A program made the position numbers and the translations under genes. The notes beneath the pieces were generated by a model, which was given only the letters and a program-made list of their open reading frames with translations, did not search any database and was not told where the DNA came from. Shown piece by piece: positions 24,170 to 33,156 of a stretch of DNA of 64,000 nucleotides (the first letter of the stretch is position 1; the number at the start of each line of letters is the position of its first letter). Source of the DNA: Pseudomonadota bacterium. Its GTDB lineage: Bacteria > Pseudomonadota > Gammaproteobacteria > Steroidobacterales > Steroidobacteraceae. The stretch lies in the NCBI GenBank assembly GCA_021777555.1, contig JAJYDK010000017.1, positions 1-64,000 of the forward strand. The letters are read 5' to 3'.

Positions 24170-25039
24170 ATGTTCGATACGCTGATCACACCACGCCAGC
24201 TCGCGGCAAGGCTCGGCGAGCCCGCCCTGATCGTCATCGACTGCCGTTTCGATCTGGGACGCCCCGACTGGGGTGAGGGGGAACACCTGCGCGCCCGCAT
24301 TCCCCAAGCGCGCTACGCGCATCTGGATCGCGACCTGTCGGGGGCGGTCAGCGCCTCCACAGGACGTCATCCGCTCCCCTCCCCGGAGGCGCTCACCGGG
24401 CGGCTCTCGCGTTGGGGCATCGATGACCGCTCTCAGGTGATTGCCTACGACCAGGGACCGGGCGCCCACGCGGCGCGGCTCTGGTGGCTGCTGCGCTGGA
24501 TGGGACACCGGCAGGTGGCCGTGCTCGATGGCGGGCTCGCCGCGTGGCAGGCGCAGGGCCTGCCCATGGAGGAGGGTCCTTCGAGCATCCCGGCGCCCCA
24601 CCTCGCGCGATTCGAAGGCCGTCCCGATGAGCGAAAAGTGGCGCACACCGCCGAGATCGAGCGCGCGGTCGAGGAAGGCGCCCTCGCCCGCCGGGAGTGG
24701 GTGTTGGTGGATGCACGCGCCGCGGACCGCTTCGCGGGATGCAACGAGACGCTCGATCCCGTGGCGGGCCACGTGCCCGGGGCCTGCAACCACCCGTTCA
24801 CCGACAACCTGGACGCGGGACGATTTCTTCCCTCCGCCGCGCTGCGCGAGCGTTTCGAGCGGCTGCTCGCGGGACGACCCGCCGAAGCGGTGATCTGCAT
24901 GTGCGGCTCGGGCGTGACGGCCTGCCACAACCTGCTCGCCCTGGAGGTGACAGGCTTGAGCGGTGCGAGACTGTACGCGGGGTCCTGGAGCGAGTGGATC
25001 CGCGACCCGCGGCGCCCGGTCGCTAAAAATTCGTCGTGA
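24170..25039 (+). CDS. Rhodanese-type sulfurtransferase (SseA-like)
   Basis: A 289-residue two-domain rhodanese. The inactive N-terminal domain carries VIDCRFDLGRPDWGEGEH and HARIPQARYAHLDRDLSG-type sequence (shown in part). The catalytic C-terminal domain has VDARAADRFAG...GHVPGACNHPFTDNL and the active loop CGSGVTA with Cys245. A CGSGVTA loop is characteristic of 3-mercaptopyruvate sulfurtransferases rather than thiosulfate rhodaneses. The start is ATG 24170 behind GGAGG. Confidence 0.9.
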   Translation: MFDTLITPRQLAARLGEPALIVIDCRFDLGRPDWGEGEHLRARIPQARYAHLDRDLSGAVSASTGRHPLPSPEALTGRLSRWGIDDRSQVIAYDQGPGAHAARLWWLLRWMGHRQVAVLDGGLAAWQAQGLPMEEGPSSIPAPHLARFEGRPDERKVAHTAEIERAVEEGALARREWVLVDARAADRFAGCNETLDPVAGHVPGACNHPFTDNLDAGRFLPSAALRERFERLLAGRPAEAVICMCGSGVTACHNLLALEVTGLSGARLYAGSWSEWIRDPRRPVAKNSS

Positions 25040-25118
25040 GGACTTTCCCTGCCACGTGGTTTTGATATCTTCCGCGCCAGAATCATCCCTCCCCATCGTC
25101 GCAGCGGAACTTGCTTAC

Positions 25119-27089
25119 GTGGCCGTAGATCCCAAGAGTCTTTCCCATCGTCCCAGCCCCGGACCGCAATGGCGGATCGAGGACTCCCTGGAGCTGTACC
25201 ACGTCAACGCGTGGGGCAAGGGATATTTCGGGATCAACGAAGCCGGTCACGTGGTGGTCCGCCCGGACACCCAGCCGGGCAGCGACATCGACCTCTACGA
25301 GGTGATCGAGGGTCTCGAGGCGCGCGACCTGACCACTCCGGTGGTCGTGCGCTTCTCCGACATCCTGGCGCACCGGCTGAAGCATCTGCACGACGCCTTC
25401 GCGCAGGCCATTGCCGAGAACGACTACCGCAACCGCTACGCCTCGGTGTTTCCCATCAAGGTGAACCAGCAGCGCCTGGTGGTCGAGGAGGTGTACCGCT
25501 ACGGCGCGCAGTTCGGGTTCGGCCTCGAAGTCGGCTCCAAGCCCGAGCTGCTCGCGGTCATGGCGATGACCGAGAACGCCCCGGACCGGCTGATCATCTG
25601 CAACGGCTTCAAGGATGACAGCTACATCGAGGCGGTGACGCTGGCGACCAAGCTCGGCCGCACCATCATCCCGGTGGTGGAGAACTTCGATGAGCTCTCG
25701 CTCATTCTCAAGCACTCGGACAAGTACCAGGTGCGGCCACGCATCGGCGTGCGGGTGAAGCTGGTGACCGAAGGCTCGGGCAAATGGCGCGACTCGACGG
25801 GCGAGAAATCGAAGTTCGGCCTGTTCATCACCGAGATTCTCGAGCTCTTCCAGGTCCTCAAGGCCCGCGACATGCTCGATTGCCTGCAGCTCGTGCACTG
25901 CCACCCAGGCAGCCAACTGCAGGACATCCGGCGCGTGAAGGACGCGATCAACGAGCTGACCCATGTCTACGCCGAATTGAAGCTCATGGGCGCGGGCCTG
26001 AAGTACATCGACATCGGCGGCGGGCTGGGTGTCGATTACGACGGCAGCGGCACGAACTTTTCTTCGTCGATGAACTACACGCTGAACGAATACGCGAGCG
26101 ATGTCGTGTATCGGATCGCCAGCGTGTGCAACGCGCGCGACATCCCGCACCCGATGATCATCAGCGAGTCCGGCCGCGCGGTCGCCGCTTACCACAGCGT
26201 GCTGGTCTTCGATGCGCTCGGCTCCTCGGCGCTCGACAAGTTCCAGGTGACCGGCCAGGAGGACAAGGACTACGACGGCCAGGAGGAGCTGCCGCAGCCG
26301 GTGCGCGACCTGTTCGTGGCGTTCCGCGCGGTCAGCCGCCGCCGGCTGGTCGAGTGCTACCACGATGCGCTGACCGCGCGCGACCAGACCATGCAGATGT
26401 TCAACCTGGGACTGCTCTCGCTGGAGGTCCGGGGGCTCGCCGAGCGCCTGTACTGGGCGACCTGCGCCAAGATCCGTGACGTGTGCCGCCGGGTCGATCG
26501 CCAGCCGGAGGAGCTCGAGGGTCTCGAGTCCATCCTCTCCGACACGTATTTCTGCAATTTCTCGGTGTTCCAGTCGCTGCCCGACAGCTGGGCCATCGAT
26601 CAGCTCTTCCCGATCATGCCCATCCACAGGCTGAGCGAGCGCCCTGCCCGGACCGGGGTGCTGGCGGACATCACCTGCGACTCTGATGGCAAGATCGATC
26701 ACTTCGTCTCGCTGCGCGAGGAAAAACGCACGCTCGAGCTGCACGAGCTCAGAGCCGGCGAGAAGTACTACCTGGCGGTCTTCCTCGTCGGGGCATACCA
26801 GGAGACCCTCGGTGACCTGCACAACCTCTTCGGAGACACCCACGTCGTGCACGTGAGGCGCCACGACGAGGGCGGCTGGTGGATCGAGGAAGTCGTCAAA
26901 GGGGACACCGCCAACAGGGTGCTGGAATACATGGAGTACGACGTCGCCGAGCTTTCCCCGGCCCTGACACGGGACTGCGAGCGGGCCATTCGTGACGGGC
27001 GTATGAGCATTGCCGAGAGCCAGGTTCTCAAGCGCTTCTACGACAACGAGCTCAATGGCTATGCCTACCTGGAGCCTGCCTCCAGCTAG
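25119..27089 (+). CDS. speA: Biosynthetic arginine decarboxylase
   Basis: A 656-residue PLP-dependent arginine decarboxylase (E. coli SpeA is 658), making agmatine for putrescine synthesis. The PLP lysine is K114 in FPIKVNQ. Other signatures are GLEVGSKPELL, IICNGFKD, QLVHCHPGSQ, YIDIGGGLGVDYDGS and SESGRAVAAYHSVL. I chose GTG 25119, which gives the family length. The frame is open further upstream but without similarity and would overlap the sulfurtransferase gene. Paired with hss nearby it points to a polyamine pathway. Confidence 0.95.
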   Translation: MAVDPKSLSHRPSPGPQWRIEDSLELYHVNAWGKGYFGINEAGHVVVRPDTQPGSDIDLYEVIEGLEARDLTTPVVVRFSDILAHRLKHLHDAFAQAIAENDYRNRYASVFPIKVNQQRLVVEEVYRYGAQFGFGLEVGSKPELLAVMAMTENAPDRLIICNGFKDDSYIEAVTLATKLGRTIIPVVENFDELSLILKHSDKYQVRPRIGVRVKLVTEGSGKWRDSTGEKSKFGLFITEILELFQVLKARDMLDCLQLVHCHPGSQLQDIRRVKDAINELTHVYAELKLMGAGLKYIDIGGGLGVDYDGSGTNFSSSMNYTLNEYASDVVYRIASVCNARDIPHPMIISESGRAVAAYHSVLVFDALGSSALDKFQVTGQEDKDYDGQEELPQPVRDLFVAFRAVSRRRLVECYHDALTARDQTMQMFNLGLLSLEVRGLAERLYWATCAKIRDVCRRVDRQPEELEGLESILSDTYFCNFSVFQSLPDSWAIDQLFPIMPIHRLSERPARTGVLADITCDSDGKIDHFVSLREEKRTLELHELRAGEKYYLAVFLVGAYQETLGDLHNLFGDTHVVHVRRHDEGGWWIEEVVKGDTANRVLEYMEYDVAELSPALTRDCERAIRDGRMSIAESQVLKRFYDNELNGYAYLEPASS

Positions 27090-27357
27090 CTCGACTGCGC
27101 GGGCATCCCGTTGCGGTCATGCAACAATCGGGGCCGGGTGCGCCTGGGAGCGGACCTGCGGCCGTGGCGCGCCCGCGAGACTGTTTGCTTCCCGCAAAAG
27201 CCGGGAGTAGCATGAAGCCGTATCTTCGCAGTGGATTGATCACGCTTGTATTTCCGGCTCCTTCGATCCTCTCCCCGCACACGTTCCCGCAAGACCCCGC
27301 GGTATCCGCGGGCGGCTTGGGCCGTCCGCTGACCGCTCTGCCAAGAGAGACCTCCGG

Positions 27358-27639
27358 ATGACGACGATTTACGTAGGCAATCTGCCTTTCAATGCCACCG
27401 AGCAGGACGTCAAGTCGCTTTTCGAGCGTCACGGCAAGGTGGAATCGGTCAAGCTCATCAACGACCGGGAAACCGGCAAGCCACGAGGCTTCGGCTTCGT
27501 AGAGATGTCACCGGGCGAGGCTCAGGGGGCGATCCAGGCGCTGAATGGCTTTCAGATGAACGGTCGGGCGTTGCGGGTCAATGAGGCCCAGGAGCGCGCT
27601 CCACGCCCCCGTTCGGGCGGCGGCCCGTTCCGCCGGTAG
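27358..27639 (+). CDS. RNA-binding protein with a single RRM
   Basis: A 93-residue protein with one RNA-recognition motif: RNP2 IYVGNLP (residues 4-10) and RNP1 KPRGFGFVEM (about 41-50), followed by a short Arg/Gly-rich tail ending GGGPFRR. This matches the glycine-rich RRM proteins found in many proteobacteria and cyanobacteria, often cold-responsive RNA chaperones. A 268-base leader after speA suggests its own promoter. A strong terminator lies about 100 bases after the stop. Confidence 0.93.
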   Translation: MTTIYVGNLPFNATEQDVKSLFERHGKVESVKLINDRETGKPRGFGFVEMSPGEAQGAIQALNGFQMNGRALRVNEAQERAPRPRSGGGPFRR

Positions 27640-27736
27640 AACTCTTGCGCCGTGCCGGGGGTGCAGGCCACCGGCGCGGCGCAAGCGCCTCCGGAAGAAG
27701 TGCCGGCTGCACCGGCCGATGGTCATGATCGAAGAG

Positions 27737-27759
27737 CCCCGCTCGGTCGGGGTTTTTTT
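27737..27759 (+). terminator. Rho-independent terminator after the RRM gene
   Basis: CCCCG (27737-27741), loop CTCGGT, CGGGG (27748-27752), then seven T residues. It ends the RRM transcript 30 bases before the next start codon. Confidence 0.85.
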
Positions 27760-27789
27760 CCATTGCCCCGCCGCCCACAATGGCGCCCC

Positions 27790-28626
27790 ATGCGCACGCG
27801 CCTGACAGCAGTTTCGGCCGCAGTGGCCGCCTGGGCGGCCCTGACCCTGCTCTCGGGTTGCGTCACCGCCCCGAGCCGGCAGACCACCACCAATGCGCTC
27901 GATGCGATTCTCGCCGGCCCCCGGCCCGCGACCGAGCGCAGCCGCGACCAGGATCGGCATCCGGCGCAGACGCTGCTCTTCTTCGGCATCCGACCCGGGT
28001 CCCGGGTGCTCGAGGTCTGGCCCACCACGGGTTATTTCACGCGGATCATCGCCCCCCTGGTGCGTCGCAGCGGGCAATTCTACGTTGGGGTAATCCCCCC
28101 CGGACACAGCCCTTTCCTCGCTGCGCGCCTCGCCCAGTACCGCCGGATGCTCGCTTCCCGGCCGCAACTTTACGACCGCGTGCACGTCGTGCCATTTCCG
28201 GCGGATGGGAGTGATGCGCTGCCACCCGGTTCGGTGGACATGGCGCTGGCGTTCGGTGACCTGCACCGCTGGATGGCGCTAGGTGTCACCCCGCAGGCCC
28301 TCGCCTCGATCTACCGGGCGCTGGCGCCAGGCGGTGTGCTCGGTGTGGTGGATAACCGTGCAGACCCGTCCGTTGCGCAGGATCCGCGCGCGAGAAACGG
28401 GTACGTCAGACAGGATTACGCGATCCGCCTGATCGAGTCGGCGGGCTTCAGGCTGGTGGCCACCTCCGAGGTCAATGCCAATCCCCTCGACACTCGCAAC
28501 TATCCGGCCGGCGTGTGGACGCTCCCGCCGGCATACCGGCTGGGGCAGATCGACCGGGCCCGCTACGCGGCCATCGGTGAGAGCGACCGCTTCACCCTCA
28601 AGTTCATCAAGCGCGGCGGGCACTGA
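27790..28626 (+). CDS. Exported lipoprotein with a methyltransferase-like fold
   Basis: A 278-residue protein. The N-terminus is a lipoprotein signal with LLSGC (Cys24). The rest looks like a class I methyltransferase: motif I region RVLEVWPTTGYFTRI (V73-G81), a VVPFPADGSD acidic segment, DMALAFGDLHRW and the LAPGGVLGVVDNR strand, then a DYAIRLIESAGFRL region. The glycine-rich SAM loop is altered (VWPTTG instead of the usual VGxGxG). Periplasmic location would give no access to SAM, so it may have lost methyltransferase activity or use another ligand. ATG 27790 is chosen because it opens the signal peptide. Confidence 0.8.
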   Translation: MRTRLTAVSAAVAAWAALTLLSGCVTAPSRQTTTNALDAILAGPRPATERSRDQDRHPAQTLLFFGIRPGSRVLEVWPTTGYFTRIIAPLVRRSGQFYVGVIPPGHSPFLAARLAQYRRMLASRPQLYDRVHVVPFPADGSDALPPGSVDMALAFGDLHRWMALGVTPQALASIYRALAPGGVLGVVDNRADPSVAQDPRARNGYVRQDYAIRLIESAGFRLVATSEVNANPLDTRNYPAGVWTLPPAYRLGQIDRARYAAIGESDRFTLKFIKRGGH

Positions 28627-28745
28627 TCGATTGGCGGAAATCGCCGAGGCGATTTCCGCGAGACCCTACACATTTGCCGCGGGCTCGGGAGCGGCCCTTC
28701 GCCCGCGATGACGTGCCAACGTCTCCTGGCGATATCCGCGAGGCC

Positions 28746-30827
28746 CTACCACATCTCCGTCAGGCGCGCGCCGAGGTCCAGCGCCGGCCCTGCACGCTCT
28801 TCCGCGGCCTCTTCCGTGAGGTCTGCCCCCGGAAGCGCAACGACCTCCAGGCGCTCGAGCACCGCGTCGGTGAGGAACCGGCTGCGACCACCATACACGT
28901 GCGCATCGCCATGGCGATGCTGCTTCGTCACGTGAAATTTCAACGGCTCGATCAGCATCAGATCATTGCGTGCCCGGGTCACGCCGACATAGAGCAGCCG
29001 ACGCTCTTCCTCGATCAGCTCCGGCTTGCCGGTTGCAAACTCCGACGGAAACGTTCCGTCCACGAAGTTGAGCAGGTACACCGTGTCCCACTCCATGCCC
29101 TTGGCCGAATGAATGGTCGAGAGCACCAGGTAGTCCTCATCGAGAGAGGGCTTGCCGGCGCGATCGCTGGTTGCGGCGGGCGGATCGAGGGTGAGGTCCG
29201 TGAGGAACCGCTCACGGGACGGGTACTGGCCGGACAGCAGCTCGAGCTGCTCGAGGTCACCGAGCCGGGTGTGGTAGGGCTCGTAAAGACGCTCGAGATG
29301 CGGGCGGTACCATTGGCGAGCCACGTACAGCTGCCCCGCCCATGGACGATCCGGGTCCCCGAGCGTGAGCATCGTCTCCGTGAGCCGCGGCCAGTCCGCG
29401 GCCGAGGCGGCTGGCGGACCGAACCTGCGCAGGGCCTCGAACGAGCGCCCGTGCGCCTCGAAATGCTCGATGGCGCGGCGGGCGTTGGCCGGTCCCATGC
29501 CGGGCAGCAGCTGCAGCGTGCGGAACGCGGCCACGGTGTTTCGGGGATTGTCGGCCCAGCGCAGGATGGCGAGGAGGTCCTTGACGTGGCCCGCATCGAG
29601 AAAGCGCAGGCCACCGTACTTGACGAACGGGATGCCGCGCCTGCCGAGCTCGATCTCGAGCAGGTCGCTGTGGCTCGAGGAGCGAAAGAGCACCGCCTGG
29701 CGCCGCAAGGGCACACTGGCCTCGCGGTGACGCAGGATTTCCCCGCACACGTACTCGGCCTGGCTCTGCAGGTCGGTGACGGCGACGAGTCGCGGCCGCG
29801 CGCCCTCCTCGCGCGAGCTGCGCAGCTCCTTGCGATACTGACGGGCCGATCCGGCCATCAGCGCATTGGCGAGATCCAACACCGGCTGAGTGGAGCGGTA
29901 GTTGCGCGTCAGGGTGATCACCTCGGCGCGCGGCGCGAAGCGGTCGGGAAAGCCCAGAATGTTCTCGACCGCCGCCGCGCGGAACGAGTAGATGGACTGC
30001 GCATCATCGCCCACCACCGCGACGCCGGCGCCATCCGGCTTCAGCGCGTGCAGTATCCCCGCCTGCAGGCTGTTGGTATCCTGGTACTCATCGACCAGCA
30101 CGTGATCGAACCGCGCGCCCACACGCGCCGCGAGCGCCGGCTCGCTCATCATGATGTGCCAGTAGAGCAGCAGGTCGTCATAGTCGAGGAGGCTGTCGCG
30201 CCGCTTGCGCTCGACATACGCCCGGTAGAGGCGGGTGAGGTCCTCGTGCCATGCGGCGCACCAGGGAAAGGCGCTCTCGAGACACTCCTTGAGGGGGCGC
30301 TGGGTGTTGACGCGATGCGAGTAGACCTGCAGGCACGTGTCCTTGCGCGGGAAGCGCTGCTCCTTGCGCGCGAGCCCGAGCTCCTGGCGCAGCACATCGA
30401 GCAGGTCGGCCGCATCGGACCGATCGAGCACGCTGAATTGCGGATCGAGGCCGAGCTCGCGCGCATGCAGGCGCAACAACCGGTTCCCCACCGAGTGGAA
30501 CGTTCCCGCCCAGGTCATGCGCTGCGGGATGTCGTGCCCGGCCCCACAGTCCTCCCCGAGGGTGACCCGGACCAGCTCGTGCGCTCGCCGGCGCATCTCG
30601 GAGGCCGCGCGCCGCGTGAACGTCAGCATCAGGATGCGGGCCGGATCGACGCCGTTGAGGACCAGGTGCGCCACCCGATGCGCGAGCGTATCGGTCTTGC
30701 CGGTGCCTGCGCCCGCCACGATGAGCAGCGGTCCGGATCGGAATCCCCTGCCGGGCAGCGCTTCCCCGTAAGCCGCCGCGCCGCGCTGGGCATCGTTGAG
30801 GCGGGCCAGATGGGAGAGGGTCGACAT
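28746..30827 (-). CDS. UvrD/Rep-family ATP-dependent DNA helicase
   Basis: A 693-residue superfamily 1A helicase. The motifs run in order: Q-motif region LNDAQRGAA, I AGAGTGKT, Ia LMLTFTRRAASEM, II VDEYQDTN, III VVGDDAQSIYSFRAA, IV LTRNYRST, V LSTIHSAKGMEWD and VI VGVTRARNDLML. The length and the 3'-5' helicase layout fit UvrD/Rep/PcrA. It probably unwinds DNA in repair or replication restart, but no partner is next to it. ATG 30827 follows a GTG codon. It is divergent from the NUDIX gene. Confidence 0.93.
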   Translation of the reverse strand: MSTLSHLARLNDAQRGAAAYGEALPGRGFRSGPLLIVAGAGTGKTDTLAHRVAHLVLNGVDPARILMLTFTRRAASEMRRRAHELVRVTLGEDCGAGHDIPQRMTWAGTFHSVGNRLLRLHARELGLDPQFSVLDRSDAADLLDVLRQELGLARKEQRFPRKDTCLQVYSHRVNTQRPLKECLESAFPWCAAWHEDLTRLYRAYVERKRRDSLLDYDDLLLYWHIMMSEPALAARVGARFDHVLVDEYQDTNSLQAGILHALKPDGAGVAVVGDDAQSIYSFRAAAVENILGFPDRFAPRAEVITLTRNYRSTQPVLDLANALMAGSARQYRKELRSSREEGARPRLVAVTDLQSQAEYVCGEILRHREASVPLRRQAVLFRSSSHSDLLEIELGRRGIPFVKYGGLRFLDAGHVKDLLAILRWADNPRNTVAAFRTLQLLPGMGPANARRAIEHFEAHGRSFEALRRFGPPAASAADWPRLTETMLTLGDPDRPWAGQLYVARQWYRPHLERLYEPYHTRLGDLEQLELLSGQYPSRERFLTDLTLDPPAATSDRAGKPSLDEDYLVLSTIHSAKGMEWDTVYLLNFVDGTFPSEFATGKPELIEEERRLLYVGVTRARNDLMLIEPLKFHVTKQHRHGDAHVYGGRSRFLTDAVLERLEVVALPGADLTEEAAEERAGPALDLGARLTEMW

Positions 30828-31010
30828 CACCGCCGACTATACGAAATGACTCTGCCCGCCGCCATGGCGCACGCATGCACATACAGTCGTGCAGACCGGG
30901 ATCTGCTGGATATCCGTTGCGCATCAACAGGACGGAACAGCGCAGCGGAATGCCTTGGCCCACCGTGCCGCTGGCTCGCGCATGTGCGAAACGGGTGCTA
31001 CCCTGAGTCG

Positions 31011-31547
31011 ATGAAGCCGCAGCGACAGACAGTGCATTACCGCGGCCGCGTCGTTACGCTGACCACCGATGAGGTCACCCTGCCGAATGGGCATGCCGCG
31101 GCGCTCGAGGTCGTCCATCATCCGGGGGGCGCGGTGGCGGTCGCCGTCGATGATCGGCAGCAGGTCTGTCTGCTGCGCCAGTACCGCTACGTGGCCGACG
31201 GGTGGCTGTGGGAGCTGCCCGCCGGCAAGCTCGAGCCCGGCGAGCCGCCGCTCGCCACCGCGCAGCGGGAACTGACCGAGGAAGCCGGCACCCGCGCGCG
31301 CAATTGGCAAAGCCTCGGCTCGTATTTGAGCTCGCCCGGAGTGTTCACCGAGGTGCTGCATCTCTTTCTGGCGACGGACCTCACGCTGGCGGAAACCGCG
31401 CATGAGCACGCCGAGGTGATCGAGGTGCATTGGGTACCGCTCGCACAGGCGTACGAATGGGCCGTCAGCGGAGAGATCCGCGACGGCAAGACGGCCATCG
31501 GACTGGTCCGCGCGCGGCACTCGCTCGGCGGCCCGGCAATCCCCTAG
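31011..31547 (+). CDS. NUDIX hydrolase, ADP-ribose pyrophosphatase-like
   Basis: A 178-residue NUDIX protein. The box GX5EX7REUXEEXGU runs from G72 to T94 (GKLEPGE...RELTEEAGT) and supplies the Mg-binding Glu residues. The surrounding sequence (QVCLLRQYRY, GWLWELPAGKLE, GVFTEVLHLFLA) fits the ADP-ribose/nucleoside-diphosphate-sugar subfamily (NudF type). The start is ATG 31011. The larger open frame reaching back to 28674 is antisense to the helicase and is not coding. The gene's end overlaps the next convergent gene by 4 bases. Confidence 0.9.
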   Translation: MKPQRQTVHYRGRVVTLTTDEVTLPNGHAAALEVVHHPGGAVAVAVDDRQQVCLLRQYRYVADGWLWELPAGKLEPGEPPLATAQRELTEEAGTRARNWQSLGSYLSSPGVFTEVLHLFLATDLTLAETAHEHAEVIEVHWVPLAQAYEWAVSGEIRDGKTAIGLVRARHSLGGPAIP

Positions 31548-32227
31548 TCGAGAGAGTCGATGTGCGCCAGCTTGCGCGCACCCGGCAAGCGATAGAAGCG
31601 GCGCAGCCGCGCGAGCACTTCCCGCTCGGAGCCGACGCGCTCACTGCGCAAATCCCGCTCGATCCCGCGACAGAACTTCTCGGCGTAGCGGCTGGCACGC
31701 CGGTACAGCGCCTCGCGCCCCTCGGCGAGAGCGGGATCGACGTGGGCACGATCGAACAGCAGCCTGCGCAGCTCCGCCGGAAAGCGCCGCGGGGACTGCT
31801 GCTGCATCAGCCAGTAGGTGACCACGTATTTGTCGACTTCGGCCTGCATCTCGAGCTCGAGGAGCGAGACCGGACGGTCGTGATCGGCGTGCCAGGCGAC
31901 GCACAGGAAGTGGCTGACCCCCTCGAGCGCCGCCCAGCAATCGGCCACGTTGCCCCCGTGCAGGCGCTCCGTGGGATCCTGCCGGGCAAGCCTGTCGATC
32001 AATGCCGGATCGAGATACAGCGACACCGCCATTTCCGGGCTCCCGGCCTCCCCCGCCGCCGGCGGGCCGCACAACGGCTCGGCGACGATCAGATCCTCCT
32101 CGCAGCGGCGATGACGAACCTCGGTCGGCAGACTCGTACGATCAGTGACCAGAAAGTCATACACGTCGTAGGCGACGCGGAGGTCGTAGATGGTGCCGAG
32201 CAGGGTCTGCAACCGCGAGAGAATCAT
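31544..32227 (-). CDS. Uncharacterised protein, second gene of a two-gene operon
   Basis: A 227-residue protein I do not recognise. It starts MILSRLQTLLGTIYDL and contains a long acidic and hydrophobic mid-region with MAVSLYLDPALIDRL, VSHFLCVAWHADHDR and LLELEMQAEVDKYVV, then a basic helical C-terminus (LRRFYRLPGARKLAH). No signal peptide or membrane segment is seen. The conserved-looking aromatic and acidic clusters suggest a soluble cytoplasmic protein. It follows the 32247 gene by 19 bases on the same strand, so the two probably act together. Confidence 0.75.
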   Translation of the reverse strand: MILSRLQTLLGTIYDLRVAYDVYDFLVTDRTSLPTEVRHRRCEEDLIVAEPLCGPPAAGEAGSPEMAVSLYLDPALIDRLARQDPTERLHGGNVADCWAALEGVSHFLCVAWHADHDRPVSLLELEMQAEVDKYVVTYWLMQQQSPRRFPAELRRLLFDRAHVDPALAEGREALYRRASRYAEKFCRGIERDLRSERVGSEREVLARLRRFYRLPGARKLAHIDSLD

Positions 32228-32246
32228 GAGGGGCGTGTCTCGGGCC

Positions 32247-32900
32247 TCAGTGAGGGCGGGCGCCGGCCACGAAACCCGCGCCGGCCGCGCCGCCTGCCAC
32301 CGGCTCGACGCCGAGGCGTTTCAGGATGCTGAAGCTCCGTCGGCTGCCGGTCTTCAGCCACAGCTCGTAGAGCCTGAGGATGTCCCTGTCCGTATGCACA
32401 TGGGCGCTCTCGCACAATTCGTTGAGCGCATCGACCATGACCTGGAATTTCTCCGCGAGCTCGGCGAACACGATCGCGATCGCTCTGCCGCCGCCGGGCG
32501 CGCGCGCTCCGCGCGATAGCGTCTCGGCCAGGGTTCCATAGGCGCGCCCGCCCATGGCGATGTGATAGTCGATATCGATGAGCTTGCGCGCGAACCCCTG
32601 CGCGAAGAACCCGGCGATGAACAGCGACACGTCCCCGAGTCGCTGCAGTCCCCGGTTGCGCTCATCGCGGGTGCGCGCCTCCATCGCCTCCGACAGCATG
32701 ACCACGAGCGGCTTCAGGCGCAGCCCGCCGGGAGAGGGGTCGAACAAGGCTTCCGAGCGGGCGAACAAGGTCAGCAGGTTCACCACGTAGTGTTCGGTCT
32801 CACCCTCGACCGACAGGTGCTGATTGACCAGCACCGCGTGCAAGGCGTCCTTGAAGTATTCCTTCAGGTTCGCGATCGGCTGGACTTTGGCTTCGGGCAT
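32247..32900 (-). CDS. Uncharacterised all-helical protein, first gene of a two-gene operon
   Basis: A 217-residue, apparently all-alpha protein. Visible blocks are LKEYFKDALHAVLVNQHLSV, HYVVNLLTLFARSEALF, GDVSLFIAGFFAQGFARKLID and IDYHIAMGGRAYGTLAETL. A Gly/Ala-rich tail ends the protein. No known catalytic motif is seen. The ATG at 32900 has GAGG upstream. It is cotranscribed with the 31544 gene. The function is unknown to me. Confidence 0.75.
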   Translation of the reverse strand: MPEAKVQPIANLKEYFKDALHAVLVNQHLSVEGETEHYVVNLLTLFARSEALFDPSPGGLRLKPLVVMLSEAMEARTRDERNRGLQRLGDVSLFIAGFFAQGFARKLIDIDYHIAMGGRAYGTLAETLSRGARAPGGGRAIAIVFAELAEKFQVMVDALNELCESAHVHTDRDILRLYELWLKTGSRRSFSILKRLGVEPVAGGAAGAGFVAGARPH

Positions 32901-33156
32901 ATCTCCAAGACCTCGCGGACGGTCCTCTCATTACAGGGAACGGCATATGTTTGACAAAGTTGATCCCCGGGAGTTGTGAAGTCCATCGTAAACGCGAGCG
33001 CCGTTTTCGGCCAGGGCCCGGTCGAGGCTGGCAGCCTCGGGCCGCGAGTGCTGATAGTGGGGCGTTGGGCGGCGGGCTTTCGCGGCCGGGGAACCTGGGG
33101 CGCTCACAGGCGACCAAGAGGTATTGCGATTGCTGCGCGCGCCAATGGCTGCGCGG

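Noticed and set aside
25083-26864. A 593-codon open frame on the - strand
   Set aside because: Antisense to arginine decarboxylase, whose motifs are complete.
28674-31010. A 2.9-kb open frame (957 codons) on the + strand
   Set aside because: It is antisense to the UvrD-like helicase. Only the last 178 codons (31011-31547) match a known family (NUDIX).
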